Positions 34,584-42,349 of a stretch of 47,682 nt of DNA are shown piece after piece. Each line of letters begins with the position of its first letter. The first letter of the stretch is position 1. Below the pieces are notes generated by a model that did no database searches, was not told where the DNA came from, and was given only the letters and a program-made list of their open reading frames with translations. The translations under genes and the position numbers were made by a program. Source of the stretch: Bacillus sp. AFS073361 (GTDB lineage Bacteria > Bacillota > Bacilli > Bacillales > Cytobacillaceae); assembly GCF_002567005.1 (NCBI RefSeq), contig NZ_NUZU01000052.1, positions 4,520-52,201 on the forward strand, read 5' to 3'.

Positions 34584-34619
34584 AAAAAATCCTGAGCCAA
34601 AATGGTTCAGGATTTTTTT
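34584..34619. terminator. Shared terminator between tdh and selD
   Basis: AAAAAATCCTGA pairs with TCAGGATTTTTT. It lies between two converging genes and can serve both strands. Confidence 0.9.
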
Positions 34620-34620
34620 A

Positions 34621-35673
34621 TTATCTTTTCACATAAATATATTTTTCCTTTTTCTCCGTAACTCTTCCTACAATCGAAGCATGTGCTAATCCACTAGCTC
34701 GAAGTTTTTCCACATACAGCGCGGCTTCCTGTTCACTGAGAGCAACAAACAAACCGCCGGAAGTAATCGCATCACAAAGGAGGAGTTGTTCCTCAGGAAG
34801 GAGTTCCTCGTAGACAACATCATCCGCTAACCATTTATGATTCGCCTTTGAACCGCCGGGAACTACACCATTTTTCGCTAATTCAAGGGCACCTTCTAGG
34901 ACTGGGACTTGGCCGAGTGAAAATTCAAAACTGACATGACTGCCGCGTGCCATTTCACTTCCATGACCTAGTAATCCAAATCCAGTTATATCCGTGACAG
35001 CGTGAGGGTGAAATTCTGTTAACACTTCAGCCGCCACCTTATTTAGCTCAGCCATAGTGTCAGTCACAGTTTGTTCCTGTTCTGGCGTTACTGCACTTCT
35101 TTTTATACCAGTTGTGATGATTCCGACACCGATAGGTTTGGTCAACACAAGGAAATCACCTGACTGGGCACCGACATTTTTCCACACTTTATCTGGGTGG
35201 ACGATTCCAGTTACAGATAATCCAAATTTAGGTTCTTGGTCATCAATAGAATGGCCGCCTACGGTAATCGCTCCGGCTTCCTTTACTTTATCAGCTGCTC
35301 CACGCAGTATCTCCGAAAGCATCTCAGCGCCCAATTTTTTAATAGGAAAGCCGACGATATTTAAGACGGTTTTAGGCTCTCCACCCATAGCATACACATC
35401 ACTTAATGCGTTTGCAGCGGTGATTTGTCCAAACATATAAGGGTCATCCACAATAGGAGTAAAGTAATCCACGGTCTGAATTAGTGCAATCGAGTCAGTT
35501 AATTGATAGACCCCAGCATCATCAGATGTATCAAGTCCCACTAATAATTCTGGAACAGGTTCTTGTTTCGGTAAATGACGCAAAACTTGCGCCAGGTCCT
35601 CAGGACCAATTTTGCAGCCTCAACCAGCTTTTGTTGAAAAAGAGGTCAGGCGTACTTTATCTTGTTCACTCAA
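34621..35673 (-). CDS. selD: Selenide, water dikinase SelD, a selenoprotein with in-frame UGA
   Basis: 350 residues when the in-frame TGA at 35622-35620 is read as selenocysteine. SelD makes selenophosphate from selenide and ATP. The N-terminus reads MSEQDKVRLTSFSTKAG, then Sec18, then GCKIGPEDL: Sec takes the place of the catalytic Cys (Cys17 in E. coli), and Lys21 is the conserved partner. The protein downstream is complete and conserved (GLDTSDDAGVYQL, VGGHSIDDQEPKFGLSVTG, DITGFGLLGHG). The TTG at 35673 has GGAGG 8 nt upstream; an ATG at 35688 is also in frame. A conventional call would start late and miss the active site. Confidence 0.92.
35595..35607 (-). promoter_or_regulatory. Candidate bacterial SECIS hairpin of selD
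   Basis: In the selD mRNA GGUCC (35607-35603) pairs with GGACC (35599-35595) around a UGA loop containing a G. The loop begins 17 nt after the Sec codon, within the range expected for SelB recognition. A neighbouring CGCAA/TTGCG hairpin follows and could stack or compete. Confidence 0.65.
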
Positions 35674-35814
35674 CGTGTCCACCTCCATTTTTATAGTATA
35701 ACTCTTTCCCAAAAATTCCGCACGGATAGACAAAAAAATTGTAGTGGAAGAAGGAATAGGGTAAAATATTTACACTATCACGAAGTAGTAAACTCATTTT
35801 TGGAGGCTGTTTCT

Positions 35815-36054
35815 ATGAAGAATTACCATATTATTGTAGAATTTTGCATGCAATGAAACTACTCACCTAAAGCCGCGAGTTTCGCGGAAGAGCTTTTCAA
35901 TCATTTTTTTAGAGATATTCAAAAGTTAGAACTAATTCCAAGTTCAGGCGGCGCATTTGAAGTGACCGTGAATGGGGAGAAAATCTATTCCAAGCTTGAA
36001 ACAGGAGTATTTCCTGATACAGACGAGATGATTGAAATCATTTCCAAAAAATAA
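35815..36054 (+). CDS. SelW/Rdx-family selenoprotein with CxxU motif
   Basis: 79 residues with the in-frame TGA at 35854-35856 read as selenocysteine. It starts MKNYHIIVEFCMQ, then Sec14, then NYSPKAASFAEELF, and continues through SSGGAFEVTVNGEKIYSK to TAA. Rdx (SelW/SelT/SelH) proteins have a thioredoxin-like fold with CxxC or CxxU at exactly this place, followed by a helix and the GGxFEV strand. The function is thiol redox or regulation by interaction. TTTTGGAGG lies 7 nt before the ATG. It diverges from selD, 141 bp away, and has its own terminator. The alternative, a disabled gene, is unlikely given the intact downstream frame. Confidence 0.9.
35873..35887 (+). promoter_or_regulatory. Candidate bacterial SECIS hairpin of the SelW-like gene
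   Basis: CCGCG (35873-35877) pairs with CGCGG (35883-35887) around AGTTT, with G at loop position two. The loop begins 21 nt after the UGA. GC-rich pairing in an AT-rich gene supports a selected structure. Confidence 0.7.
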
Positions 36055-36056
36055 AA

Positions 36057-36099
36057 AGAAGCCCTCTGATCAAAAAGAATTAGAGGGCTTCTTTTTTTT
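36057..36099 (+). terminator. Terminator of the SelW-like gene
   Basis: AAGAAGCCCTCT pairs with AGAGGGCTTCTT, then a long T run. Confidence 0.92.
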
Positions 36100-36159
36100 A
36101 CTTATAAAAAGATTATGTTAATTGAGGAACGAAAAAATATTCCCACAATAGTGAAGAAA

Positions 36160-36558
36160 TTATGGAAGGGTAATGTATCTATTTTTTCCTATACATCTAT
36201 CTATTTTTGATATCACAACTTCTAAAATTCCGTTAGTAAAAGTGGCATAAACAGCCTGGTTCACGACTTGAAACGGAAAGTTAATGGTCCTTTCTCGTTT
36301 TTTGATCTTGGAAGGGGGGGATTTAGACGCTGATATCACTAATTTATCTCCTTCTATATAAACCTTTAATTCAGAAGTTTGATATTCATTTAAGATGGCC
36401 TCAACAATCCATTCCTTTTCTGTCTCATACAGATCGATTTGAAATTGGGTTGCATCATAATAGGACGTAAGTGGATCGAGAAAATATTCCTCCAGCCATT
36501 TTTCTACTTCTTCAAAGTCAAAGTTTTGATTATTTTTCAGTTGTTTCTTTTTTGACAT
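36160..36558 (-). CDS. cotM: CotM-like Hsp20/alpha-crystallin-domain spore coat protein
   Basis: 132 residues with an alpha-crystallin-type beta sandwich (about 40-130): EWIVEAILNEYQTSELKVYIEGDKLVI style strands and RERTINFPFQV. B. subtilis CotM is such an outer-coat protein and sits next to sspP-sspO-citB, as here, which supports the name. The C-terminal IxI anchor is not clear. The selenium genes lie on both sides. Site AGGGGG before the ATG. Confidence 0.7.
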   Translation of the reverse strand: MSKKKQLKNNQNFDFEEVEKWLEEYFLDPLTSYYDATQFQIDLYETEKEWIVEAILNEYQTSELKVYIEGDKLVISASKSPPSKIKKRERTINFPFQVVNQAVYATFTNGILEVVISKIDRCIGKNRYITLP

Positions 36559-36618
36559 ATTTAATCCCCCTTGCTCGTTTCATTTTATTCATAAGGGATA
36601 AAAATGTGAAGATGATAT

Positions 36619-36726
36619 GATATAATTGGGACATGCAGAAGCGCCTCTTTTCTTAATTACGATTATCTATGGGCTCTTAAGCTTGGTATATTATAGAAGA
36701 GAACGACGGATAAAGGAGTTTTTATC
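36619..36726 (+). promoter_or_regulatory. selA promoter and leader
   Basis: An extended -10 TGATATAAT (TATAAT at 36621-36626) lies about 95 nt before the TTG start. The leader has AAAGGAGT before the start. No tRNA-Sec is present in this gap. Confidence 0.5.
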
Positions 36727-38133
36727 TTGAAAGAATGGCTACGCTCCATCCCAGCGGTCCATGAACTTCAAAATCATCAGAGATTTTTGAATCTACTTAA
36801 TGAAAGTCAGTTGGATCAACCAAATTTGACCAAACAACTTAAAGATTGTCTTGAAAGCATTAGGGGGGCAATTCTTTATGATAATTGGCCAGGTGCGAGA
36901 CCAGGGACCAACGATTTTCTTGACGACCTATTTTCTATCCTCGAATCAAATATTAAGAAGCAGTATTCTTATACAATTGAAAAAGTGATCAACGCAACAG
37001 GCACTATTTTACATACGAATTTAGGAAGGGCTAGATTAAGCGAAAACGCGATCAGCCATATGATTGAGATGGCAAGGAACTATTCCAATCTAGAGTATAA
37101 GTTATCTGAAGGCGAAAGAGGCTCACGACATAGTCATGTTGAAAGCTTAATTAAAGAAATTACTGGGGCTGAAGCAGCCATGGTGGTTAATAATAATGCT
37201 TCTGCTGTTTATCTTGTTTTAAGAGCCCTCGCTCTTCAAAAAGAAGTCATTGTTTCGAGAGGGCAGCTTGTTGAAATTGGCGGTTCCTTTCGAATTTCAT
37301 CAATCATGGAAGAGAGTGGAGCAAACCTAGTTGAAGTGGGCACCACCAATAAAACGCATTTATTTGATTATGAAAATGCAGTCAGCCCAGACACAGCAAT
37401 TGTCATGAAAGTTCATACGAGTAATTTTAAAGTGATTGGTTTTACCAAAACGGTCGAGACAGAAGAACTTGTTCAGCTTACAAAACGTTTGGAAGATGTC
37501 ATTTTTTATGAAGATCTAGGAAGTGGTGCAATATACGATTTCAGGAAGCATGGAATTGGTGAGGAACCTGTCGTAAAAGAGGTCATTGGGTTAGGGGCAG
37601 ATGTTGTATCTTTTAGTGGAGACAAGCTCCTTGGCGGACCACAGGCAGGGATTATTGCTGGTAAAAAAGAAATTATTGACCGTTTGAAAAAACATCAATT
37701 GGCACGAGTTCTGCGTGTCGATAAAATGACGTTAGCTGCATTAGAAGGAACATTAATTGATTATGCCCGTGGTGAAACAGGACTGGTAAATATTCCAACG
37801 CTTCGAGATTTATTTGTACCACTTGAAGAATTAGACGTTCGATCTAAGTCTTTTGTTACAAATTTATTACAAAATACTGGAAAGTATGTTACAAAAATTA
37901 CTGAGGCAACCAGTCAAGTGGGTGGAGGAACGATGCCTGATGTGGAGCTTCCAACGATGGTGATCGCTTTGAAACACAGTACTCTGAGTGCAGACCAGCT
38001 TAGCATAAAACTACGCACAGAAGTGAAGCCGGCTATTGTCGGACGGATCCAAAAAGATGAATTTATCATTGATTTACGAACAGTGACGCTTGAAGAAGAA
38101 AAGCACCTACTACAAGCTTTTATTAATATTTAG
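36727..38133 (+). CDS. selA: L-seryl-tRNA(Sec) selenium transferase SelA
   Basis: 468 residues. A PLP enzyme that turns Ser-tRNA(Sec) into Sec-tRNA(Sec) using selenophosphate. Motifs are VINATGTILHTNLGRARLSE, NNNASAVYLVLRAL, YEDLGSGA and the PLP lysine Lys300 in SFSGDKLLGGPQAG, near E. coli Lys295. The length is normal. The start is TTG at 36727, with AAAGGAGT 7 nt upstream. selB, which usually follows, is not here. Its presence supports reading the two nearby UGA codons as Sec. Confidence 0.95.
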   Translation: MKEWLRSIPAVHELQNHQRFLNLLNESQLDQPNLTKQLKDCLESIRGAILYDNWPGARPGTNDFLDDLFSILESNIKKQYSYTIEKVINATGTILHTNLGRARLSENAISHMIEMARNYSNLEYKLSEGERGSRHSHVESLIKEITGAEAAMVVNNNASAVYLVLRALALQKEVIVSRGQLVEIGGSFRISSIMEESGANLVEVGTTNKTHLFDYENAVSPDTAIVMKVHTSNFKVIGFTKTVETEELVQLTKRLEDVIFYEDLGSGAIYDFRKHGIGEEPVVKEVIGLGADVVSFSGDKLLGGPQAGIIAGKKEIIDRLKKHQLARVLRVDKMTLAALEGTLIDYARGETGLVNIPTLRDLFVPLEELDVRSKSFVTNLLQNTGKYVTKITEATSQVGGGTMPDVELPTMVIALKHSTLSADQLSIKLRTEVKPAIVGRIQKDEFIIDLRTVTLEEEKHLLQAFINI

Positions 38134-38145
38134 AATATAAACCTG

Positions 38146-38183
38146 GAGCCCCAGCACTTAATCTTAGTGCTGGGGCTTTATAT
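38146..38183. terminator. Terminator between selA and sspP
   Basis: GCCCCAGCAC and GTGCTGGGGC form a perfect 10-bp stem, then TTTATAT. It sits between converging genes. Confidence 0.85.
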
Positions 38184-38224
38184 AGAGAATTTAGTGCCCA
38201 AAAACCTATAGGTGCTTCGGGTAA

Positions 38225-38362
38225 CTACATATCATGATGGGTATTATGTTTGGCCCTTGTATGGTTGCGATTCTTTACCTTTTTAGAACCACTAAGCGGC
38301 TCAGGCTGGCCAGATTGTTTTGGTGCATTTTTTCTCATGTCTTTGCCATCGTTTTTGTTCAT
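38225..38362 (-). CDS. sspP: Minor small acid-soluble spore protein SspP
   Basis: 45 residues, starting MNKNDGKDMRKNAPKQSGQP and continuing with EPLSGSKKVKNRNHTRAKHN. This is very close to B. subtilis SspP (GQPEPLSGSKKVKNRNHTR core). It is packed in the forespore and normally transcribed by sigma G. GGAGGG lies 7 nt before the ATG. In B. subtilis it is next to sspO and citB; here a plus-strand gene lies between sspP and sspO. Confidence 0.92.
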   Translation of the reverse strand: MNKNDGKDMRKNAPKQSGQPEPLSGSKKVKNRNHTRAKHNTHHDM

Positions 38363-38468
38363 TTTTCATCCCTCCTATATGTTAGGATGCAGTCATTAAG
38401 TCCTTTTATACCGTATATTTTTTGTAGTTCTGTGCAATTTAACTGTAAACAAAATGAAGGAGTGAAAG

Positions 38469-38744
38469 ATGCTCATGCAAAAGTTTCCTTACCACAAAGA
38501 TAAACAACAAGCATTTCAAGCAGCACAACAAGGGTATGAAAATGCCCAAGGACTATATGAAACCATCGTGAGTGATAGTGCAAGTTATGGCCATCAACTG
38601 AAACATCTGAAGGATGAAGTAAATGAAGCCTATCAGCAGATTTCAAATGCCATGGAAGTAGCATCAGAACATCAACGGGCACAGTTAGAGCGGTTCCAAC
38701 AGGATTTATCAACCATGGTGTCAGAAGTCAATCAAGTGGAGTAA
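38469..38744 (+). CDS. Small coiled-coil protein (hypothetical)
   Basis: 91 residues, rich in Gln, Glu and Ala and nearly all helical, with heptad-like spacing (QQGYENAQGLYETI, LKDEVNEAYQQISNAM). No membrane segment or Cys. GAAGGAGTG lies just upstream; the start may be the ATG at 38469 or the one at 38475. I do not recognise the family. It sits between sspP and sspO in opposite orientation and has its own terminator. Confidence 0.65.
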   Translation: MLMQKFPYHKDKQQAFQAAQQGYENAQGLYETIVSDSASYGHQLKHLKDEVNEAYQQISNAMEVASEHQRAQLERFQQDLSTMVSEVNQVE

Positions 38745-38746
38745 GA

Positions 38747-38779
38747 AAAGCAGGCGGGAGATCGCCTGCTTTCCTTTTC
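38747..38779 (+). terminator. Terminator of the coiled-coil gene
   Basis: AAAGCAGGCG and CGCCTGCTTT form a perfect 10-bp stem with a 6-nt loop, then CCTTTT. Confidence 0.85.
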
Positions 38780-38838
38780 TGAATTCTGTTGAAGTGCTTA
38801 GGGTTTGGCGGTCATAAGCATTGAGCTTCCGCTTTTTA

Positions 38839-38991
38839 CTATTGATTCTTTTTCCGTTTTTTGTTATTCATTCTTTCTTTGGCGGTTAATTCAGACTCAC
38901 TGGCAAATTCCTCATTAAAGCCAGCGCCTTTTCCTTGGCCTTTAGCTGCATTCATCCCTGGAATTACATGATTAGACTTTCGTTTCACCAT
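38839..38991 (-). CDS. sspO: Minor small acid-soluble spore protein SspO
   Basis: 50 residues, starting MVKRKSNHVIPGMNAAKGQG and ending ERMNNKKRKKNQ. This matches B. subtilis SspO (KRKANHVINGMNAAKSQG). A forespore protein, made just upstream of and divergent to citB. GGAGGTGA lies before the ATG. Confidence 0.92.
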   Translation of the reverse strand: MVKRKSNHVIPGMNAAKGQGKGAGFNEEFASESELTAKERMNNKKRKKNQ

Positions 38992-39156
38992 AGTAATCAC
39001 CTCCTACAACATTACTATTTCCTGCATAGCAAAAATAATGACAAAGAAAAGTTTTTTTGAGATAATATTAGTGAAAATTTCGTTTTTTCCCTACCAACAT
39101 CTATATTAACACAGATGGTGTTTTTTGAATTTTCAGAACAAAATACATAAAAAAAC

Positions 39157-39218
39157 ATAAGTTAAACTTATCAATCACAATAACTTTCTTGTTATTTACT
39201 TATGAATTAGGTTGTATT
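39157..39218 (+). promoter_or_regulatory. citB promoter with CcpC-type dyads
   Basis: ATAA-N7-TTAT lies at 39157-39171, exactly the CcpC dyad described at B. subtilis citB, and a second dyad ATAAC-N6-GTTAT lies at 39180-39195. A promoter TTGTTA (39190-39195) with TGTATT (39213-39218) overlaps the second one. CcpC is the citrate-responsive regulator of aconitase. The 330-bp gap 38992-39321 otherwise holds the sspO promoter. Confidence 0.6.
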
Positions 39219-39321
39219 AAGATAAGAATTGTGAGAAAAGTTAAGACGGATGGGAAAATTCAGACTTTTCGACTTTTCATTTATTTTAGTGAATTATGAC
39301 GAATGAGGGGGTTTTTAACAC

Positions 39322-42027
39322 ATGGTTAAAAACGATGTATTTAACGCACGAGCTTCTTTTGAAGCCAATGGTAAACGTTATCACTATTACCGTCTAAGTG
39401 CACTTGAAGAGGCAGGAATCGGCAACGTTTCTAAATTGCCTTACTCAGTAAAAGTTTTACTTGAATCTGTACTTCGCCAATATGATGGCCGCGTAATCGC
39501 AAAAGAGCACGTTGAAAACTTAGCTAAATGGGGAACAGCTGAACTGAAAGAAGTGGATGTTCCATTCAAACCTTCACGTGTAATCCTTCAAGACTTCACA
39601 GGAGTTCCAGCAGTAGTAGACCTTGCTTCTTTAAGAAAAGCAATGGCTGACCTAGGTGGGGACCCAGACAAAATTAATCCAGAAAAAACTGTAGACCTTG
39701 TTATCGATCACTCTGTTCAAGTTGATGCTTATGGATCTAGTGATTCTTTACGAGTGAACATGGATTTAGAATTTGAACGTAATGCAGAGCGTTACCAGTT
39801 CCTTAGCTGGGCACAAAAATCATTCAACAACTATCGTGCCGTTCCGCCTGCAACAGGTATCGTTCACCAAGTAAACCTTGAGTACTTGGCTGACGTTGTT
39901 CACGTAGCTGAAGTAGATGGTGAATTAGAAGCATATCCAGATACTTTAGTAGGAACAGACTCACATACGACAATGATCAATGGTATTGGTGTTCTAGGCT
40001 GGGGCGTTGGCGGTATTGAAGCTGAAGCTGGCATGTTAGGACAGCCTTCTTACTTCCCAGTACCTGAAGTTGTTGGTGTTAAGTTAACGGGCGAACTTCC
40101 AAATGGAGCAACAGCAACTGACTTAGCATTAAAAGTAACTCAAGTACTACGCAGTAAGGGTGTTGTTGGTAAATTCGTTGAATTCTTCGGCCCAGGTGTA
40201 TCTGTACTTCCACTTGCAGACCGTGCAACGATTGCAAACATGGCTCCTGAATACGGTGCTACATGCGGATTCTTCCCAATTGATGATGAATCACTAGCAT
40301 ATTTACGCTTAACAGGCCGTGAAGAAGATCAAATTAATGTGGTTGAACAATACTGCAAAGCTAATGGCTTATTCTTTGATCCTTCATTTGAGCCAGTTTA
40401 CACAAATGTAGTTGAAATCGAACTTTCTGAAATTGAAGCAAATCTATCTGGTCCTAAGCGTCCACAAGATTTACTCCCACTTTCAAAAATGAAAGAAGAA
40501 TTCGTTAAAGCTGTTTCTGCACCACAAGGAAACCAAGGCTTTGGCTTACAAGCAGATGAGCTTGATAAGTCCGCTACAGTTAAATTTAACAATGGCGACG
40601 AAACTACTATTAAGACTGGTGCAGTTGCGATTGCATCGATCACAAGCTGTACAAATACATCTAACCCGTACGTCCTAGTAGGTGCTGGATTGGTTGCGAA
40701 GAAAGCTGTTGAATTAGGAATGGAAGTTCCAAAATTCGTAAAAACATCTTTAGCTCCAGGATCTAAGGTAGTAACTGGATATCTTCGTGATTCTGGCTTA
40801 CTTCCATACCTAGAGCAAATCGGCTTCAACCTAGTTGGTTACGGCTGTACAACATGTATCGGTAACTCCGGTCCATTAAAAGAAGAAATTGAAAAAACAA
40901 TCGCTGAAAACGATCTATTAGTTACTTCAGTACTTTCTGGTAACCGTAACTTCGAAGGCCGTATTCATCCGCTTGTAAAAGCAAACTACCTTGCTTCACC
41001 ACCATTAGTTGTTGCTTACGCCCTTGCTGGTACTGTAAACATCGACTTCGCTTCTGAAGCAATTGGTAAGGATAAAGATGGAAACGATGTATTCTTCAAG
41101 GATATTTGGCCATCTACTGCAGAAGTTAATGATGTAGTAAAACGCACGGTTACTCCTGAATTATTCCGCAGCGAATATGCGAACGTGTTTGGTGACAACG
41201 AGCGTTGGAACGAGATCAAAACAAGCAATGAGCCATTATATACTTGGGATGAAGATTCAACATATATTGCTAATCCACCGTTCTTTGAAGGCTTATCACC
41301 AGAACCAGGTACTGTTGAACCATTAACAGGACTTCGTGTAGTAGGTAAGTTTGGTGATTCTGTAACAACTGACCATATTTCACCAGCAGGTGCTATTGGT
41401 AAAAATACGCCGGCAGGGAAATATCTACTTGAAAAAGGCGTTGCGATTCGTGACTTTAACTCTTATGGTTCCCGTCGTGGTAACCACGAAGTAATGATGC
41501 GTGGAACATTTGCAAACATTCGTATTCGTAACCAAATCGCTCCAGGTACAGAAGGTGGTTTCACTACTTACTGGCCAACTGGTGAAGTTACATCGATTTA
41601 TGACGCTTGCATGAAGTACAAAGAAAACGGTACTGGACTCATTGTTCTTGCTGGTAAAGATTACGGAATGGGCTCTTCACGTGACTGGGCTGCGAAGGGA
41701 ACTAACCTTCTAGGTATTAAAACAGTTCTTGCTGAAAGCTTTGAACGTATTCACCGTTCAAACCTTGTGTTAATGGGTGTGCTTCCACTTCAATTTAAAG
41801 ATGGAGAAAGCGCTGAAACACTTGGTTTAACTGGTAAAGAAACCATCGATGTTCAAGTAGGCGAAGATGTAAAACCACGTGATCTTTTAAAAGTAACTGC
41901 AACTGACGAAGCAGGTAACAAGAAAGAATTTGAAGTTCTTGTTCGTTTTGACTCAGAAGTTGAAATTGATTACTACCGTCACGGTGGAATTCTTCCAATG
42001 GTTCTACGTGAAAAATTACAAGCTTAA
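39322..42027 (+). CDS. citB: Aconitate hydratase A (CitB)
   Basis: 901 residues, full length. A TCA-cycle enzyme turning citrate into isocitrate and, in iron-poor cells, an RNA-binding regulator in B. subtilis. The 4Fe-4S ligands are Cys443 (ITSCTNTSNP), Cys509 and Cys512 (GYGCTTCIGN). Other motifs are DSHTTMINGIGVLGWGVGG and the swivel-domain segments DHISPAGAIGK and GSSRDWAAKGTNLLG. Its neighbours sspO/sspP match B. subtilis order. Confidence 0.97.
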   Translation: MVKNDVFNARASFEANGKRYHYYRLSALEEAGIGNVSKLPYSVKVLLESVLRQYDGRVIAKEHVENLAKWGTAELKEVDVPFKPSRVILQDFTGVPAVVDLASLRKAMADLGGDPDKINPEKTVDLVIDHSVQVDAYGSSDSLRVNMDLEFERNAERYQFLSWAQKSFNNYRAVPPATGIVHQVNLEYLADVVHVAEVDGELEAYPDTLVGTDSHTTMINGIGVLGWGVGGIEAEAGMLGQPSYFPVPEVVGVKLTGELPNGATATDLALKVTQVLRSKGVVGKFVEFFGPGVSVLPLADRATIANMAPEYGATCGFFPIDDESLAYLRLTGREEDQINVVEQYCKANGLFFDPSFEPVYTNVVEIELSEIEANLSGPKRPQDLLPLSKMKEEFVKAVSAPQGNQGFGLQADELDKSATVKFNNGDETTIKTGAVAIASITSCTNTSNPYVLVGAGLVAKKAVELGMEVPKFVKTSLAPGSKVVTGYLRDSGLLPYLEQIGFNLVGYGCTTCIGNSGPLKEEIEKTIAENDLLVTSVLSGNRNFEGRIHPLVKANYLASPPLVVAYALAGTVNIDFASEAIGKDKDGNDVFFKDIWPSTAEVNDVVKRTVTPELFRSEYANVFGDNERWNEIKTSNEPLYTWDEDSTYIANPPFFEGLSPEPGTVEPLTGLRVVGKFGDSVTTDHISPAGAIGKNTPAGKYLLEKGVAIRDFNSYGSRRGNHEVMMRGTFANIRIRNQIAPGTEGGFTTYWPTGEVTSIYDACMKYKENGTGLIVLAGKDYGMGSSRDWAAKGTNLLGIKTVLAESFERIHRSNLVLMGVLPLQFKDGESAETLGLTGKETIDVQVGEDVKPRDLLKVTATDEAGNKKEFEVLVRFDSEVEIDYYRHGGILPMVLREKLQA

Positions 42028-42033
42028 TATTGA

Positions 42034-42070
42034 TAACACCATGCCACTTCAACTTGGCATGGTGTTTTTT
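42034..42070 (+). terminator. Terminator of citB
   Basis: AACACCATGCCA-type stem: ACACCATGCC pairs with GGCATGGTGT, then T's. Confidence 0.92.
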
Positions 42071-42080
42071 ATTGAAAGGA

Positions 42081-42349
42081 TTGACAATCTTTCTCTCTTT
42101 TTAATAAAATATAACTAACAAACGAAAAGGAATGATTAAGGGCCGATGAAATTATAATCTTATTTTTCAGACATGATTCGAATAACGAAAAATGTTGAAC
42201 CTGAAGAATAGGATTAGTATGTCCTTTTTTATGTCCTAATCGTATAAATGCGAACACAATCAAACCATTAACGGGTTTATTTGTGTTGCTTCTAAAGCGA
42301 TATATATGACATAAATCTCTCTTCAGGTTCTTGTGAAGGGAGTTTTTTT
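42081..42349 (+). promoter_or_regulatory. Attenuator leader of the VmlR-like gene
   Basis: Promoter TTGACA (42081-42086) and TAAAAT (42105-42110), spacer 18. A terminator CTCTCTTCA (42317-42325) with TGAAGGGAG (42334-42342) and seven T runs straight into the ATG. Its left arm can instead pair as TCTTCAGGTT (42320-42329) with AACCTGAAGA (42198-42207), forming an antiterminator. Between them are a GATTAG/CTAATC hairpin and a stable AACACAA/TTGTGTT hairpin (about 42254-42291). A 12-codon frame MIRITKNVEPEE (42173-42211) ends across the antiterminator arm, though its ribosome site is weak. This fits antibiotic-induced attenuation. Confidence 0.75.

Noticed and set aside
34621..35583. selD as a 320-residue protein starting after the UGA, or as a pseudogene
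   Set aside because: The ribosome site, conserved N-terminal residues and active-site Lys all lie before or around the UGA, and the downstream frame is intact.
35662..35856. A 64-residue plus-strand frame ending at the SelW UGA
   Set aside because: Only its last 13 codons are the real gene; the upstream part overlaps the selD start and has no coding character.
36559..36726. tRNA-Sec gene next to selA
   Set aside because: No cloverleaf or T-loop consensus was found here or in the other sel intergenic gaps.
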